Shown here piece by piece: positions 26,445-35,649 of a stretch of DNA of 62,777 bases. Below the pieces are notes generated by a model, which worked only from the letters and a program-made list of their open reading frames with translations, searched no databases and was not told the origin of the DNA. Positions within the stretch are counted from its first letter, which is position 1. Every line of letters starts with the position of its first letter. Source of the stretch: Muribaculaceae bacterium (GTDB lineage: Bacteria; Bacteroidota; Bacteroidia; Bacteroidales; Muribaculaceae); contig JAFTFA010000221.1 in NCBI GenBank assembly GCA_017449785.1, positions 1 through 62,777 on the forward strand. Direction: 5' to 3'. The position numbers were made by a program, and so were the translations under genes.

Positions 26445-27458
26445 ATGGAAAAAGACGAACAGAGAACTGTGGTCCGCAAGAAGGACAAGGCGCTGCTGGC
26501 AGCCCTGGCCGTGTTTGCGCTAGTGATGGCGAGCATCGCCATCGTGGGCGTCCTGCTCATCCATCCCGCCGACATGACCGTCCAGGGTCAGGCCGACTGC
26601 GACGCTGTGCGCGTGAGCGGCAAGTTGCCGGGTCGCATCGTGCGATTCTATGTCCACGAGGGCGACACGGTGCACAAGGGCGACAAGCTGGTGAGCATCT
26701 ATTCCAGCACGGTAGATGCCAAGTACTACCAGGCCAAGCAGATGCAGGAGGCCGCCGCCTCCCAGAACCAGAAGGCCGAGAAGGGTACCCGCGAGGAATT
26801 GAAGCAGGGTGCCTACAACATGTGGCAGCAGGCCATCGCGGCCCAGACCATCGCCGAGAAGACCTACCAGCGCGTGGAGAACCTCTACAAGCAGGGCGTC
26901 GCCACCCAGCAGAAGCGTGACGAGGCCAAGGCCGCCATGGATGCCGCCACGGCCCAGGTCAAGGCCGCCAAGGCCCAGTATGACATGGCCGTGCGTGGTG
27001 CCCAGCAGGAGGACAAGAACGCGTCCCGCAGCATGGCCAATGCCGCCCGCGGCAGTGTCATGGAGGTCGAGAGTCTGCTCGAGGACCAGGTCCTCGTGGC
27101 TCCCTGTGACGGCGAGGTGAGCGAGATCTACCCCCAGGAGGGCGAGCTCGTCGCCATGGGCACGCCCATCATGTCGATTGCCAAGCTCGATGACATGTGG
27201 GTGAGCTTCAGCGTGCGCGAGGAACTGTTGAACGACCTGCCCATGGGCAAGGAGGTCAACGTGCACATCCCCGCGTTGAACAACATGCAGGCCAAGATGA
27301 TGGTCTATTACATCCACGACATGGGCAGCTATGCCGTGTGGCAGGCCGCCAAGGCCCAGGGCCAGTATGACAGCAAGACCTTTGAGGTGAAGATGCGCCC
27401 CGTGAGCAAGGTGCCCAACCTGCGCCCCGGCATGTCGGTCATCCTGGACAAGCGATAA
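26445..27458 (+). CDS. HlyD/EmrA-like membrane fusion protein
   Basis: The 337-residue protein has one N-terminal membrane helix (about 19-41) instead of a lipobox, then a lipoyl half (GKLPGRIVRFYVHEGDTVHK), a coiled-coil hairpin (about 90-205), the second lipoyl half (VLVAPCDGEVSEIYPQEGEL) and a beta-barrel domain. This is the membrane fusion protein of the second exporter set. The 26370-26444 gap contains a short hydrophobic frame, FPLILAIWIIEFNRRQKN and stop, without its own ATG, possibly a decayed membrane protein end. Confidence 0.92.
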   Translation: MEKDEQRTVVRKKDKALLAALAVFALVMASIAIVGVLLIHPADMTVQGQADCDAVRVSGKLPGRIVRFYVHEGDTVHKGDKLVSIYSSTVDAKYYQAKQMQEAAASQNQKAEKGTREELKQGAYNMWQQAIAAQTIAEKTYQRVENLYKQGVATQQKRDEAKAAMDAATAQVKAAKAQYDMAVRGAQQEDKNASRSMANAARGSVMEVESLLEDQVLVAPCDGEVSEIYPQEGELVAMGTPIMSIAKLDDMWVSFSVREELLNDLPMGKEVNVHIPALNNMQAKMMVYYIHDMGSYAVWQAAKAQGQYDSKTFEVKMRPVSKVPNLRPGMSVILDKR

Positions 27459-27494
27459 ATTTCAATTTTTTTTCACACAAGAAGTAACTAACTG

Positions 27495-28661
27495 ATGGTA
27501 CTGAAATACATCGGACGATCGTTCAAGCGCGGGTGCATCCAGCTCGTGCGCCGACCCATGTATTTCCTGCTCATGGTCATCCTGCCCATCCTGAGCTGCT
27601 GGTTCCTGATGGACCTGATCAAGAGCGGCAGTGTCCAGCGTGTGCCCGTGGGTATCGTCGATCTGGACAACAGCATCATGTCGCGCCAGGTGTCGCGCAC
27701 CCTCAACGGGTTCCAGCAGGTGAACATCTGTGAGCGCTTTACCAACTTTGCCGAGGCCCGCGATGCCGTGCAGCGAGGCGAGGTGCTGGGCTTCTTCCTC
27801 ATCCCCGAGAATCTGGAAGAGGAGGCCCTGGGCGGGCGTCAGCCGGTGGTGAGCTACTATGTGAACTATGCCTACTATGCGCCGGCCTCGATGCAGTACA
27901 AGGGCTTCAAGACCATGTCGCTGCTGGCCAACGGAGCCGTGGTTCAGACGGCCCTGCGCACCGTGGGACTGCCCAACGAGAGGATTGCAGCCACGCTGCA
28001 GCCCTATCAGACCCACGTCCACATGCTGGGCAACCCGTTCACCAACTATGACTACTACCTGAACTCGACGTTTGTGCCCTGTTTCCTGTCGCTGTTCATC
28101 CTGCTGGTGACGGCGTTCTCGCTGGGCATGGAATTGAAGTCGGGGCTGAGCCGCCAGTGGCTCAAGACCTCGGGCGAGAGCATGTTCCTGGCCCTGGTGG
28201 GCAAGCTGGTCCCCCAGACGGTGCTGTTTACCACCGTCGGGTGGTTCATCCAGTGGATGATGTTCCGCTGCTATGACTTCCCGCTGAACTGCAACCCGTG
28301 GAACATGTTCATCGCGATGTTCCTGCTCGTGGTGGCCAACCAGAGCTTTGCGGTGCTGATGTTCTGCTTTGTGCCCAACTTCCGCTACGGCACGATGTTG
28401 TGCACGCTGCTGGGCATGGTGTCGTTCTCGTTTGTGGGCTTCTCCCTGCCCCAGGAGGCGATGTATCCCTGGGTCGAGGCGCTGGGCTTTGTCATGCCCA
28501 TCAAGTACTACTTCCTCATCATGGTCGATCAGGCCCTGAACGGCATCGACCTGTACTATTCACGATACTATTACGCGGCGCTCATCGGGTTCACGATATT
28601 GCCCATGCTGCTGTCGTGGCACTTGAAGAAAGAGTGCCTCAACCCGGTGTATGTGCCTTGA
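27495..28661 (+). CDS. ABC-2 type permease
   Basis: The 388-residue protein has an N-terminal helix (about 21-38), a periplasmic domain (about 45-180) and about five C-terminal helices, the ABC-2 membrane domain arrangement (YhgE/Pip-like or YhiI partner type). Its LPILSCWFLMDLI start is the usual first helix. It lies 36 bases after the adaptor and 8 bases before a second permease. No ATP-binding gene is in this operon. Confidence 0.88.
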   Translation: MVLKYIGRSFKRGCIQLVRRPMYFLLMVILPILSCWFLMDLIKSGSVQRVPVGIVDLDNSIMSRQVSRTLNGFQQVNICERFTNFAEARDAVQRGEVLGFFLIPENLEEEALGGRQPVVSYYVNYAYYAPASMQYKGFKTMSLLANGAVVQTALRTVGLPNERIAATLQPYQTHVHMLGNPFTNYDYYLNSTFVPCFLSLFILLVTAFSLGMELKSGLSRQWLKTSGESMFLALVGKLVPQTVLFTTVGWFIQWMMFRCYDFPLNCNPWNMFIAMFLLVVANQSFAVLMFCFVPNFRYGTMLCTLLGMVSFSFVGFSLPQEAMYPWVEALGFVMPIKYYFLIMVDQALNGIDLYYSRYYYAALIGFTILPMLLSWHLKKECLNPVYVP

Positions 28662-28669
28662 CGCGAGAT

Positions 28670-29926
28670 ATGAGCGAGAAAATCAGACATAGTCGCCTGT
28701 TCCTGTGGTTCATCCAGGTGCTCAGGGTGTGCGGACGCGAGCTGCTGCTGGTGTTCCGTGACGAGGGTGTTGTCATCTTCTTCCTGTTGCTCAATGCGGT
28801 CTATCCCGTGTTGTATGCCCTGATCTACAATCCCGAGGTGGTGCGCAACGAGGCCGTCGTGGTCGTGGACGACAACCGCACGGCCCTGAGCCGCGAGCTC
28901 GTGCGCCGCATGGATGCCACCCAGGAGGTGTCGATCGCGGGCTATGCCGCCAACATGCAGGAGGCCCAGGACGCGATGCACCGCAAGGCCTGCTACGGCA
29001 TCCTGTATGTGCCGCGTGACTTCGGGCAGAGCCTGGGGCGCGGCGAGCAGGGTCATGTGCTGCTCTACTGCGACATGAGCGTGATGATGCGCTACAAGGC
29101 CATGTTCACGGCCCTGACCAATGTCACCCAGGCGATGGGCAGCGAGATGCTGGCCGCCAAGGTCGAGCCCGTGATCAACATGAGCGGCAGCATCATCGAG
29201 AGCCGCCAGGTGCCCGTGGGCAATCCCGCGATGGGCATTGCCAGCGCCGTGCTGCTGTTCATCCTGCCGCTGGTGCTGCAACAGAGCATGATCCTGGGTA
29301 TCGCCATGCTGCACGGCGGCAGCATCGAGCGTCGTCGCCGCAACGGCGGCCGCGACCCGATGGCTATCGAGGCCGGCGTGGGGGCGACCATCATCGGCAA
29401 GACGATGTGCCACATGATCGTGTATGTCATCCCGGTGATCTATGTGCTGCACTATGTGCCGCTGATGTTCGGTTTCCCGCAGTACGGCAACTTCCTGCAC
29501 ATCGTTTGCCTGGCCGTGCCGTTCATCATCGGCGTGTCGCTGATGGGTCAGACGCTGCAGGCCTTTGTCAACGAGCGTGAGAGCGTGTTCCTGTTGTTTG
29601 TCTTCTCGTCGGTGGTGTTTGTCTTCTTGACGGGTGCCTCGTGGCCGCGATACCTGATGTCGCCGCTGTGGTATGTCGTGGGCGACTGTGTGCCCGCCAC
29701 GTGGATGAGCAACGGCTACGTCCTGATGCAGACCAACGGTGCCACCCTCTATCAAGTGCAGCACCACTACTGGATGATGTGGCTCCAGGTGCCCGTGATG
29801 TTTGTCCTGGCCTATCTGGTCGAGCGCTTTGTCAACCGTCGGCGCTACCGCTCCTGGATCGCCGCCAGCGAGGACAATCCCCGTATCCTCACGCGCATCG
29901 ACCTGGCCAAGAACGGCGTGGGCTGA
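28670..29926 (+). CDS. ABC-2 type permease
   Basis: The 418-residue protein starts MSEKIRHSRLF, 8 bases after the previous stop; the frame is open upstream but overlaps the first permease there and is not coding. It has the same single helix, periplasmic domain and C-terminal helix bundle. Residues about 218-230 (HGGSIERRRRNGG) form a basic cytoplasmic loop. It closes the second exporter operon. A mosaic repeat follows. Confidence 0.88.
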   Translation: MSEKIRHSRLFLWFIQVLRVCGRELLLVFRDEGVVIFFLLLNAVYPVLYALIYNPEVVRNEAVVVVDDNRTALSRELVRRMDATQEVSIAGYAANMQEAQDAMHRKACYGILYVPRDFGQSLGRGEQGHVLLYCDMSVMMRYKAMFTALTNVTQAMGSEMLAAKVEPVINMSGSIIESRQVPVGNPAMGIASAVLLFILPLVLQQSMILGIAMLHGGSIERRRRNGGRDPMAIEAGVGATIIGKTMCHMIVYVIPVIYVLHYVPLMFGFPQYGNFLHIVCLAVPFIIGVSLMGQTLQAFVNERESVFLLFVFSSVVFVFLTGASWPRYLMSPLWYVVGDCVPATWMSNGYVLMQTNGATLYQVQHHYWMMWLQVPVMFVLAYLVERFVNRRRYRSWIAASEDNPRILTRIDLAKNGVG

Positions 29927-29984
29927 ATCCTTCAGGTAGCGAGATTGCACTCGGCCTCGCGGCTCCTATTGATGCCGATTTCGC

Positions 29985-30362
29985 ACCGAGGCTCACGCTA
30001 AGTCGCGAAGCCGCGAAGTTTCTATTTTATAAGACAAGAAAGACAAGAAAGACTATGCCATCCGGATTGTAGCGTTTTTTTAAAAAACAACTCAAACAAC
30101 TTAAACAATGGCATCCGCGCTCTCTTGCATCACGCTAAGACGCTAAGCCGCGAAGTTTTTTAAAGTTGATTGCTCGCAAGGGGCTCGCAATCAGTGATGC
30201 GGATGCGAAAAATAAGGTTGTAATTGTTGTCACACAGGTTGTTACGGTTGTCTGAAATAAGCCTCCTTGGAGCTCGCGCTAAGGTGCAAAGACGCTAAGC
30301 GAGGTTGACATAAACATCAAGAAATCAGACAAATATGCACATGCATATATAGAAAGTTTTTG
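29985..30362 (+). repeat. Mosaic intergenic repeat, copy 5
   Basis: It contains the same blocks as the copy at 20430 but in another order: CACGCTAAGTCGCGAAGC, the GCCATCCGGATTGTAGCG block (about 30056-30074), the CACGCTAAGACGCTAAGCC block, the hairpin block GCTCGCAAGGGGCTCGC (about 30172-30188), the GTAATTGTTGTC block, and only then the GAGGTTGACATAAAC block (30300-30360). In the copy at 20430 that last block precedes the hairpin block. No gene is seen in 29927-30470. Confidence 0.8.
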
Positions 30363-30382
30363 TCACCGCTTGCCGGGCTTTT

Positions 30383-30433
30383 GTTGGAAAAACGGACAAA
30401 ATCGTGGCAAAAAGTGTTGGAAAAACGGACAAA
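30383..30433 (+). repeat. Pair of exact 18-bp direct repeats before the transferase gene
   Basis: GTTGGAAAAACGGACAAA occurs at 30383-30400 and again at 30416-30433, a period of 33 bases, about three helix turns. It lies between the mosaic repeat and the start at 30471. It could be a two-site operator or a recent tandem duplication. Confidence 0.75.
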
Positions 30434-30470
30434 TTGAATCTTGAGAAGATGTGATGATGGGGTTAATGTG

Positions 30471-31100
30471 ATGATGGTGAAGGAAATGACATATCCTGGG
30501 GGCACGCGGGTGCTGGTGTGGCGGCTCGAGGAGGAGGCGCCGCGGCTGGTGGCGTTGTGCCGTGAGGCGGGCATCGTGGCCGACGATCTGCTGGACCTGC
30601 CGGTCAAGCGGCTGCGCGAGAAGGCCGCCGAGCGGTTGCTGCTGCATCACGCCCTGGGGCATACCGTAACCCTGCAGCACGACGGGCAGGGGGCTCCGAT
30701 GGTCGAGGGTGAAGGCCCGGCGAACATCAGCATCACCCACACGCCCGTGCTGGTGGCTCTGGCGGTGAACGACAGCCACGTCATCGGGCTGGATGCCGAG
30801 CAGACGGACCGGCGGCAGGTCATCAAGGTGCGCAGCAAGTTTCTCAACGCCGCCGAGCAGCAATTTATCGCCCCCGGCGACCTGGCGGCCCACGTTGTCG
30901 CCTGGACGGCCAAGGAGGCCGTCATCAAGGCCGAGCGCAACAGTGCCATCGACTGGACCGACGGTATCTGCCTCGAACCCTTCATCCCTGAAACCGCAGG
31001 AACTACTCTCGTCGCCCGCTGCGGCAACCGTCGCTACCGCTTGACTTGCCGTGCTGTCGAGGGGCACTATCTCACCGTCGCCGTGCCCGTGACAGCCTAA
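30471..31100 (+). CDS. 4'-phosphopantetheinyl transferase superfamily protein
   Basis: The 209-residue protein carries the two Sfp/AcpS-type motifs: IGLDAEQ (magnesium-binding Asp) at about residues 105-111 and WTAKEAVIKA at about 146-155. It should transfer phosphopantetheine from CoA to a carrier protein, for example in fatty acid or secondary metabolite synthesis. The carrier partner is not in the window. The first plausible ATG codons are at 30471 and 30474; an in-frame TTG at 30441 is less likely. It stands alone before the porU gene. Confidence 0.88.
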   Translation: MMVKEMTYPGGTRVLVWRLEEEAPRLVALCREAGIVADDLLDLPVKRLREKAAERLLLHHALGHTVTLQHDGQGAPMVEGEGPANISITHTPVLVALAVNDSHVIGLDAEQTDRRQVIKVRSKFLNAAEQQFIAPGDLAAHVVAWTAKEAVIKAERNSAIDWTDGICLEPFIPETAGTTLVARCGNRRYRLTCRAVEGHYLTVAVPVTA

Positions 31101-31159
31101 ACCTGTGTGGCGGGGCAATAAAGACGTTAAAAATCCGTTATAAGGTTAAAAAACAATGT

Positions 31160-31192
31160 GTGCTTCCCGTGGACTGGGTCCAGGGTGAGCAC
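31160..31192 (+). promoter_or_regulatory. Interrupted hairpin in the leader of porU
   Basis: GTGCT (31160-31164) pairs with AGCAC (31188-31192), and CC and TGGAC within pair with GTCCA and GG around a 3-nt loop, with two small internal mismatches. It lies 23 bases before the start of the porU gene. It may be a leader structure affecting translation or the terminator of the transferase gene; there is no T-run. Confidence 0.4.
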
Positions 31193-31214
31193 TTGACACT
31201 ATAGGGTAACAACA

Positions 31215-34200
31215 ATGAACAGCATGATGAAATACTTGAACCGAGTGGCCGTGTGCCTGATCTTGATGGCCTGTTGCAGCGCCTTCACCGCCAGCGCACT
31301 GGACGCGAGTTACTATGCCGACGCCAGCGTGCTGGCCAGCGGCAAGTGGGTCAAGATCGCCGTCAAGGAGAGCGGCATCTACCAGATCACGGCCGACGAC
31401 ATCCGCAGTTGGGGCCTGGGCAATGACCTGTCCCAGATCCACGTGTTCGGCTACGGCGGCAAGCCGCTGCGCGAGGAGATGCTGGGCGACAACTATGTCG
31501 ATGACCTGCCGCAGATGCCCGTCGTGCGTAGCGGCGACCGCATCCTGTTCTATGCCCAGGGTCCCCTGTCGTGGAAACACCAGGGCGCCAAGTTTGAGCA
31601 GGTACAGGTGCAGCACCCCTATGCCATCACGGGCAGCTATCTGGTGACCAACGACAGCCGATTCCAGGACATCGACATCGATAAGGCCCACAATGCACCT
31701 GTCGGTGAACTGTTGACGACCTATACCGAGCGCCTGTTCCACGAGCAGGAAATCATCAACCCCGGCGAGACGGGCCGCACCTTCCTGGGCGAGGACTTCA
31801 AGAGCAACAAGCGCCAGACCTACAGGTTTGACCTCGAGGGCCGTGTTGCCGGCACTCCCGTGCAGTCGATGACCATCTATGGCGCCTATGTCCAGAATGC
31901 CAGCAGCACCCTGACCCACAGCGTCAACGGCACCGCGCTGCCCGTGAGCTCGCTGGACATGATCAACAAGGTGGGCAATGAGGCCCATGTCCATTATAGA
32001 ACCAACTACTACTCGATCAAGTCGTTTGACCTTGACGGGACCAACGAACTGAACTACACGCTGGAGTATTCCTGCCCCAGCACCGTGAAGCTGGCCCGCC
32101 TGGACTTCCTGACGATCAACTATGAGCGCCAGCTGGCGATGCGCAACGGCCATCTGACCTTTGGCCTGGACAATGGCAGCGCGGTCAAGAGTTACCGCAT
32201 CGGCGGCTGTGGCACGGCGACCCGCGTGTGGGACGTGACCACCCCCTATGCCCTGGTCGAGCTCAATGCAGTCGCCGGCGAGGGCACTGTCACCTTCACG
32301 CCCGTCAAGAACGGGCGGCAGGAGTTTGTCGCCTTTGACGAGGCAGGCTCGTTCCCGCATCCCGAGTTCATCGGCGAGGTGGCCAACCAGAATATCCACG
32401 GCGAGCCCGTGCCCGACATGATCATCCTCACGCCCAGTGCCTATCTGGACCAGGCGCAACGCATCGCCCAGCTGCACGAGAAGTATGACGGTTTCCGCGT
32501 GCTCGTGCTGGACCACGAGAAGGTCTTCAACGAGTTCTCCAGCGGCACCCAGGACGCGATGGCCTATCGCCGCCTGTGCAAGATGTTCTATGACCGCGGG
32601 GCGAGCGAGGACGGCCACAAGCTGGGCTACCTGCTGCTGCTGGGCTGCGGCAGCTATGACAACCGCCTGGTGGGCACCGACGCCAACGCGCTGAACTATC
32701 CCCGCCTGCTCACGTGGCAAAAGGCCACCGAGAGCGAGAGCGACTCCTACTCCTACACATCGGACGACTACTTCGGCGTCCTGCAAGACGAGACCGCCAT
32801 CGAGGTCAATGACCGCATGGACATCGCTGTGGGCCGCATGATCGTCAAGAGCGCGAGCGAGGCCCGCGCGGCGGTCAACAAGCTGGTGAAGTATGTGTCC
32901 ACGCCGGCCTATGGAGCCTGGCGCAACCAGGTGCTCATGGTTGCCGACGATGAGAACCAGGGCGTGCACATGACGCAGTCCCATGGCATGGACAGCACCA
33001 TGAGGCTGTATGGCGGCGATGACATGATCTATACCAACGTCTATATCGACGCGTTCAACGCCGTGAGCGAGGGCGGTTCCCGCCACTATCCCGAGGCGCG
33101 CAACAAGATGTACTCGACCCTCAAGGAAGGCGCCGTGTGGTGGAACTACATCGGCCACGCGAGCACCCAGAACTGGACGGGCGAGGGCCTGATGATGCGT
33201 TCGGACGTGGAGACACAGCTCTACTACCGCCACCTGCCGGTATTGTATGCCGCCACGTGTGAGTACACCCGCTTTGACAACTCGGTGCTCTCGGGAGGCG
33301 AGCGCATCTTCCTGAATGCCAACGGCGGTGCCATCGCCCTGCTGTGTCCCGCACGACTGGCCTTCATCGAGAATAATGGCAACCTGAGCAAGTCTCTGGG
33401 CCGCTTTGTCTTCTCGCGCGACGAGCAGGGCAAGCCGCGCCGCGTGGGTGACATCCTGCGCCTGGCCAAGAACTCCCTGAACACGACAAGCGACAACAAC
33501 CGGCGCTTCTTCTGCTTCGGTGACCCGGCGATGCGCCTGGCATGGGCACCTTATACCGCCCAGGTCGAGACCATCAACGGCAAGCCCGTGAATCCCGATG
33601 ACATGCCCGTGTTCAAGGCCCGCGAGGCCGTCGAGTTCAGCGGCAAGATTGTGGGCATCGACGGCGAGCTGGCGACCAATTTCAACGGAGCCGTCGTCTC
33701 GACGCTCTTTGGCCCCGAACAGTCGGTCGAGACCCACGGCTACGGCGACATGGGCGGCAAGGGATATATCTATCAAGAGCGCCCCAACCGCCTGGCCATC
33801 AACGTGGACACCGTGATCGGCGGCCGCTTCAACGTGCGTGTCATCATCCCCAGCGAGGTGAACAACGAGTATGACAACTACAGCCCGTCGCTGATCAACC
33901 TGTATGCCTATGACCGCCTCGACAGCCTGGAGGCCAAGGGCGCCAACGGCGACTTCTACATCTACGGCTACGAGGACGACGAGGTGACCGATACCATCGG
34001 CCCGCGCATCATCACGATGGGGCTGAACGACAACTCCTTTGTTGACGGCAGCCAGGTCAACGAGTCGCCGCTGCTGCTGGCCACCATCGCCGACGATAGC
34101 GGCGTGAACTTCTCGTCGGCCGGCATCGGTCACTCGATGTCATTGACGCTTGACGGTACCAACACGTTCAACGACCTGGTGAGCTACTACACGCCCATGT

Positions 34201-34658
34201 TTGCCGAGCAGGGCACGATGGGCAGCCTCAGCTACCAGTTGAGCGACCTGGCCACGGGGCCCCACACCTTGCGCCTGCGCGTGTGGGACGTGTATAACAA
34301 CGTGAGCGAGAAGACCATCAACTTCAATGTCGTCAATGGCCTGGCACCCGAGATTGCCGACGTCTATTGTGCGGCCAACCCGGCCAGCGTCGAGACGTCG
34401 TTCTATGTCAAGCACAACCGTCCCGATGCCGTGGTGAGCGTGACCATCGAGGTCTATGACCTGATGGGCCGCAAGGTGTGGAGTACGACCCAGTCGGGCC
34501 GCAGCGACATGTACACCTCGACCCCCGTCACCTGGGACCTGACCGACCTGGGCGGCCGTCGCGTGCCGCGCGGCATCTATGTCTATCGCGCTACCATCTC
34601 GACCGACGGCATCAAGGAGGCTACCAAGGCCAAGAAACTCGCCGTCGCCGGGGAGTGA
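31215..34658 (+). CDS. porU: Type IX secretion system sortase PorU (C25 peptidase)
   Basis: The 1147-residue protein has a signal peptide (about 1-32), an N-terminal propeptide-like region beginning with SGKWVKIAVKESGIYQIT, the gingipain-type C25 catalytic domain (about 400-770) and C-terminal beta modules. The catalytic pair is His648 (YIGHAS) and Cys682 (AATCEYTRFD), followed by GGAIALLCPARLAF. Its length and motifs match PorU, which cleaves C-terminal sorting signals and attaches cargo to anionic lipopolysaccharide at the surface. The last ~90 residues (VYDLMGRKVWSTTQ onward) resemble a FlgD/type IX end domain. This is the more canonical of two paralogues here. PorV is encoded at 49612. 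Confidence 0.9.
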   Translation: MNSMMKYLNRVAVCLILMACCSAFTASALDASYYADASVLASGKWVKIAVKESGIYQITADDIRSWGLGNDLSQIHVFGYGGKPLREEMLGDNYVDDLPQMPVVRSGDRILFYAQGPLSWKHQGAKFEQVQVQHPYAITGSYLVTNDSRFQDIDIDKAHNAPVGELLTTYTERLFHEQEIINPGETGRTFLGEDFKSNKRQTYRFDLEGRVAGTPVQSMTIYGAYVQNASSTLTHSVNGTALPVSSLDMINKVGNEAHVHYRTNYYSIKSFDLDGTNELNYTLEYSCPSTVKLARLDFLTINYERQLAMRNGHLTFGLDNGSAVKSYRIGGCGTATRVWDVTTPYALVELNAVAGEGTVTFTPVKNGRQEFVAFDEAGSFPHPEFIGEVANQNIHGEPVPDMIILTPSAYLDQAQRIAQLHEKYDGFRVLVLDHEKVFNEFSSGTQDAMAYRRLCKMFYDRGASEDGHKLGYLLLLGCGSYDNRLVGTDANALNYPRLLTWQKATESESDSYSYTSDDYFGVLQDETAIEVNDRMDIAVGRMIVKSASEARAAVNKLVKYVSTPAYGAWRNQVLMVADDENQGVHMTQSHGMDSTMRLYGGDDMIYTNVYIDAFNAVSEGGSRHYPEARNKMYSTLKEGAVWWNYIGHASTQNWTGEGLMMRSDVETQLYYRHLPVLYAATCEYTRFDNSVLSGGERIFLNANGGAIALLCPARLAFIENNGNLSKSLGRFVFSRDEQGKPRRVGDILRLAKNSLNTTSDNNRRFFCFGDPAMRLAWAPYTAQVETINGKPVNPDDMPVFKAREAVEFSGKIVGIDGELATNFNGAVVSTLFGPEQSVETHGYGDMGGKGYIYQERPNRLAINVDTVIGGRFNVRVIIPSEVNNEYDNYSPSLINLYAYDRLDSLEAKGANGDFYIYGYEDDEVTDTIGPRIITMGLNDNSFVDGSQVNESPLLLATIADDSGVNFSSAGIGHSMSLTLDGTNTFNDLVSYYTPMFAEQGTMGSLSYQLSDLATGPHTLRLRVWDVYNNVSEKTINFNVVNGLAPEIADVYCAANPASVETSFYVKHNRPDAVVSVTIEVYDLMGRKVWSTTQSGRSDMYTSTPVTWDLTDLGGRRVPRGIYVYRATISTDGIKEATKAKKLAVAGE

Positions 34659-34704
34659 CGGTGCATTCCTGCCGCCGTGGGCCACAGTGGATTGTTCCCG
34701 CGCC

Positions 34705-34726
34705 GAGCCGCGGGACCGCGCGGCTC
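34705..34726 (+). terminator. Hairpin after porU
   Basis: GAGCCGCG (34705-34712) and CGCGGCTC (34719-34726) pair perfectly around a 6-nt loop, 47 bases past the stop. No T-run follows, so termination strength is uncertain. A separate 12-bp palindrome CCATGCGCATGG is at 34748-34759. Confidence 0.45.
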
Positions 34727-34877
34727 AACACCGGTGGCAAGCGGCATCCATGCGCATGGGGCACGCGCCCTGCGTGATGTCTAGCGCCGCGCGACAGGAC
34801 AGTTACCGGGGCGAGTGTAAAAGGCATAACATTTGTTAAAAATATGCTTGTTTTCAATAAAATAAGGTGTGGAGCGA

Positions 34878-34906
34878 TTGATGTTCAAAAAATTGAGGTA
34901 ATTTTG
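34878..34906 (+). promoter_or_regulatory. Promoter of rex
   Basis: TTG at 34878-34880 and TAATTTTG at 34899-34906 are 18 bases apart, near the Bacteroidota consensus. The leader to the start at 34931 is about 18 bases. No clear Rex-type operator was found. Confidence 0.5.
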
Positions 34907-34930
34907 TAGGTTAATTGCATCATTCATGAG

Positions 34931-35599
34931 ATGAACATGGCTAAGAATACCGAGAATCAGACTCTCCTTCCCGAGCCCACCATTCGGCGGCTCCCGTGGT
35001 ATCTGTCCTATGTGCGCATGCTCGACAACCTGCATGTCGAGTATGTGTCCTCGACCCAGATTTCCAAGGAGCTGAACGTGCAGTCGTCCCAGATTGCCAA
35101 GGACCTGTCGTTTCTCAACATTCGCGGCAAGACGCGCATGGGCTATGAGGTGAGCCGCCTGGTGGTGGAGCTCGAGGCCTTCCTGGGCTTCAACAGTCAC
35201 CACGATGCAGTGGTGATCGGTACCGGTAGCCTGGGGGCCGCCCTGATGCAGGACCGTGGTCTGGAGCACTACGGCCTGAACATCGTGGCGGGCTTTGACG
35301 TGCGGCCCGATGTCGTGGGCAAGCGCCTGGGCGGGTTGCCCGTGCTCGACATCAGCGAGCTGGAGTCGTGGCAGCGCGAGCACCATGTGTCGATCGCCAT
35401 CCTGACGGTGCCCGTCGAGAGCGCCCAGGAGACGGCCGACCTGTTGATTGCCAGCGGCATCAAGGCGTTGTGGAATTTCACGCCCTACCGCATCAAGGCT
35501 CCCGACGATGTGGTGATTGCCAACACGTCGATCTATGCCCACCTGGCCATCATCTACAACCGGATGCACAACACCAACAACGATACCAGGCAGGGCTGA
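34931..35599 (+). CDS. rex: Redox-sensing transcriptional repressor Rex
   Basis: The 222-residue protein has a winged-helix DNA-binding domain (about 18-85, with VSSTQISKELNVQSSQIAKDL) and a Rossmann NAD(H) domain with VVIGTGSLGAAL (about 94-105). C-terminal IKALWNFTPYRIKAPDDVVIANTS matches the Rex dimer helix region. Rex senses the NADH/NAD+ ratio and represses fermentation and respiration genes. It sits between two porU paralogues, followed by the FAH-family gene 50 bases downstream, which may share its transcript. MAKNTEN at 34937 is an alternative start. Confidence 0.92.
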   Translation: MNMAKNTENQTLLPEPTIRRLPWYLSYVRMLDNLHVEYVSSTQISKELNVQSSQIAKDLSFLNIRGKTRMGYEVSRLVVELEAFLGFNSHHDAVVIGTGSLGAALMQDRGLEHYGLNIVAGFDVRPDVVGKRLGGLPVLDISELESWQREHHVSIAILTVPVESAQETADLLIASGIKALWNFTPYRIKAPDDVVIANTSIYAHLAIIYNRMHNTNNDTRQG

Positions 35600-35649
35600 T
35601 GCCCCGTCCTGGAACAAATATATGTTTATTGAGCTAAGGACAACAATCA

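Noticed and set aside
31146-34133. A 995-residue open frame on the minus strand opposite porU
   Set aside because: The plus-strand frame has the signal peptide and C25 catalytic residues; the antisense frame has no recognisable domain. Other long antisense frames (for example 9422-11125 and 16753-18213) were dropped for the same reason.
34800-34930. A Rex operator controlling rex itself
   Set aside because: Only a TTGTTAA half site was seen; no inverted partner at the right spacing.
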